Source: Imperialibacter sp040222815 (GTDB taxonomy: Bacteria > Bacteroidota > Bacteroidia > Cytophagales > Cyclobacteriaceae). From it: a DNA stretch of 64,000 nucleotides. This document shows, piece after piece, positions 63,201 through 64,000 of this stretch. Location of the stretch: contig NZ_JAVKCH010000015.1 of the NCBI RefSeq assembly GCF_040222815.1, positions 518,479 through 582,478 on the forward strand, written 5' to 3'. Position numbers and translations under genes: made by a program. The number at the start of each line of letters is the position of its first letter. The stretch's first letter is position 1. The notes beneath the pieces were generated by a model, which saw only the letters and a program-made list of their open reading frames with translations, did no database searches and was not told the origin of the DNA.

Positions 63201-64000
63201 TAGCTGCCTATTCCACATCAAGACTACCTCTCGATTTCACTTCTTCTGATAACAGCATTGCAACGTTTACCTCGGAGGGATTTGTCACAAAGAAGTTTGG
63301 CACAGTCACGATAAAAGCGTCGCAGCCGGGAAATGAGTATTTCCTCCCAGCCACACCCGTTGAGAAAGAAGTAAACATTATCATTGGGAACCAAACAATT
63401 GGCTTGAATGTCCCCACGCACTATACTTACGGCGATGCTGCTTTTCAGCTTTCTGCCTCTACATCTTCTGGCAATCCTGTAAAGGCTTATACAAGCTCTA
63501 ACGCAGCCTTGGTGAGTATAGAAGGCACGACTGCCACCATACTTGGAGCGGGCAATTTGACGGTGACAGCTGCTGTGGATGGCAACCAATATTTCAATGA
63601 TGGGGAGCAAGTATTTGATTTTACCATTAAAAAAGCCCCCCAAACTATATCCTTTGAGTCCCTGGCACCTACGACATTTGGCTCGGCAGTCGAATTAACG
63701 GCAACAGGAGGTGCTTCCGGCCAGCCTGTGATATTTACTTCGTCCAACGAAAGTGTGGCTACCATTGCTGGCAATACAGTGACCATCGTCAAGTCTGGAA
63801 ATGTCAATATTACGGCCACCCAGGCTGGCAACGACAACTACGATGCTGCCACCTCAGTGACCAGGCTGCTTACCATATCTAAAGGCGTTCAAACCATAAC
63901 CTTTGAAGCACCAGAAGGCAAAACTTTTGGGGATGACACATTTGAGCTGGCTGCCTCGTCAAGCTCGGGCTTACCGGTGACGCTAACCAGCTCCAAGCCT
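60227..64000 (+). CDS. Very large secreted repeat protein, 3' end outside the window
   Basis: The frame from ATG at 60227 is open for 1258 codons to the last base, so the gene continues past the window. A signal peptide (IFVFVFLIIMHFSESLAQ) is followed by a propeller-like region to about residue 845 with the repeated pattern ELWxTDGTxxGT: IWGTNGTVEGTFK, LWISDGTMGGTEKL, YWVTDGSEQGTHIL, IWTTDGSTNGTSIV, ELWVSDLTEPGTYLF and LWKTDGTASGTSYV. Then comes a choice-of-anchor D/HYDIN-like domain (about 850-970, TLTITNNGYVDWEFPEGYSL) and at least four Ig-like repeats. I infer a surface-exposed protein, perhaps secreted by the type IX system, but its C-terminal sorting domain lies outside the window. Confidence 0.85.
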   Translation, partial: MRDTLFYALKDSITKIFVFVFLIIMHFSESLAQPEIVRVPIENEGTGDQNMATISELNGKIYFSSNERDIYEYELGSAPRKIEPFNPSGFKTFIYEVAPVNGKLLINSFGFSDYGREPAMVDPETGEASLLKDVTPGSGSTSLQFFYGNGKVGYFGSYGPENDYIWGTNGTVEGTFKIIEEPYFGWISYLAFKDQTIIKSAAGLWISDGTMGGTEKLANIGFSFSEKEPLAVTSNFFYFVDPSPDKNQIWRSDGSPEGTELIVDLGSQLQKTSIGVIDDMLIYSVVEGGHTVIRRFVDSEKISIDVIMIPEASFDLISDNHIAYLFTNNVNVWKLEPSLVSASKIFSFEAQSPYPNIASYSFINGKMLFGINTFNYGREYWVTDGSEQGTHILSDIYPGPTSGFYGNAVYSPSFDKVFFYARDQSHGIEIWTTDGSTNGTSIVADLVTSPSSLSISKLAKTINYLYLVTNVNSDEPNLFQLQKGGSILQNILDLEPAYSVTNYEISALDNLLFFHAHGLNDGYQSQSLAVYDENSLKFPYEQDYLFPGGFAQANGKLFFTAQGSNGEDFWVAEGKDKSEIYPIKDIAPDGSRAISSIFEMQVEYFNGQYFFAANNQVHGNELWVSDLTEPGTYLFSDLNVGSSDSNPANFFAHESKLFFSATVGAITYLFVSGGLPSNTVAIQQMKARKFFVVGADLYVVSEDTNYNFSLWKTDGTASGTSYVMNLGTNSRLIPAIQTENGLLFSGISAGTSSTKTFFLNLSGEISIANESQNLLQYGAVSKGSYIYYILNSQLRYTDGSSSFDKKILDTYTADHTLADYFTNNHQVFGEDLVFSGYDGLFNSLWKVPIFAPDIYISYNFDPLSAGQILDFGAIPYTTESTAKTLTITNNGYVDWEFPEGYSLQVSGEAANDFVISNPVFPAVLRPGESFDIDVKFVPTDGGVREAYIDLQSTDELLSSIQINLTGKGTDFPQSIQFVFGSDMPFREAPFELAAYSTSRLPLDFTSSDNSIATFTSEGFVTKKFGTVTIKASQPGNEYFLPATPVEKEVNIIIGNQTIGLNVPTHYTYGDAAFQLSASTSSGNPVKAYTSSNAALVSIEGTTATILGAGNLTVTAAVDGNQYFNDGEQVFDFTIKKAPQTISFESLAPTTFGSAVELTATGGASGQPVIFTSSNESVATIAGNTVTIVKSGNVNITATQAGNDNYDAATSVTRLLTISKGVQTITFEAPEGKTFGDDTFELAASSSSGLPVTLTSSKP
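63143..64000 (+). repeat. Tandem 83-residue Ig-like repeats in the large secreted protein
   Basis: Four repeats begin with QSIQF (63143), QTIGL (63392), QTISF (63641) and QTITF (63890), each exactly 249 bases (83 codons) after the last. Each has a later FxLxAS-type and TSS block (TSSDNSIATF, TSSNAALVSI, TSSNESVATI). The sequences differ clearly despite the fixed length. The fourth is cut by the window end. Confidence 0.85.

Overview
The window looks like a chromosomal segment of a Bacteroidota bacterium, most likely a member of the Cytophagales. This is inferred from the protein families (TonB-dependent receptors with an N-terminal carboxypeptidase-regulatory-like domain, a GIN/DUF2807 protein, DUF4856, DUF5723, imelysins, many lipoproteins, a CusA-TolC fusion) and from several promoters of the TTG / TAnnTTTG type typical of this phylum. 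No phage, insertion sequence, integrase or CRISPR array was seen. The layout is compact, and several convergent gene pairs end within 0-5 bases of each other.

Region 1 (1-6.3 kb): 3' end of a sodium/solute symporter, a propeller-type lipoprotein, a GIN-domain protein, a KefB-type cation/proton antiporter and a calcium/sodium antiporter. Region 2 (6.3-23.1 kb): an anaerobic respiration and nitrogen-oxide stress region. On the minus strand lie a TSUP permease, a rhodanese lipoprotein, a fatty acid hydroxylase, a flavin monooxygenase and a TonB receptor. On the plus strand lie a di-iron repair protein (Ric), a Crp/Fnr regulator, and a clade II nitrous oxide reductase cluster: lipo-cytochrome c, fasciclin lipoprotein, nosZ, a nosL fusion, nosD, nosF, nosY and two His-bearing polytopic membrane proteins. 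Three TGA-N6-TCA palindromes sit before the TSUP gene, ric and the cytochrome gene, each about 30 bases before a -7-like element. They suggest one regulon run by the Crp/Fnr protein encoded between them.

Region 3 (23.1-34.0 kb): tRNA-Gly and tRNA-Leu, mutS, a TrmH-type methyltransferase, then a minus-strand iron-type uptake locus (imelysin; DUF4856, imelysin, HTTM-domain protein, TonB receptor) with a Fur-box-like palindrome ahead of the four-gene part. Region 4 (34.2-46.5 kb): housekeeping and membrane genes (fumC, a SPOR-like protein, map, a ClC transporter, thioredoxin-fold proteins, a TonB/sigma-factor operon, rluD, a PLP enzyme). The 200-base gap at 41.6-41.8 kb holds four DnaA-box-like 9-mers and is a candidate replication origin or DnaA-binding locus.

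Region 5 (46.5-64 kb): a lipoprotein/DUF5723 pair, UPF0316, radA, an SRPBCC protein, a heavy-metal RND efflux operon (small secreted protein, CusA fused to a TolC-like domain, CusB), an aminopeptidase P, and the first 1258 codons of a very large secreted protein with ELWxTDGT-type repeats and precisely spaced 83-residue Ig-like repeats, which runs off the end.

All family assignments come from reading motifs and overall sequence character. No database search was possible.
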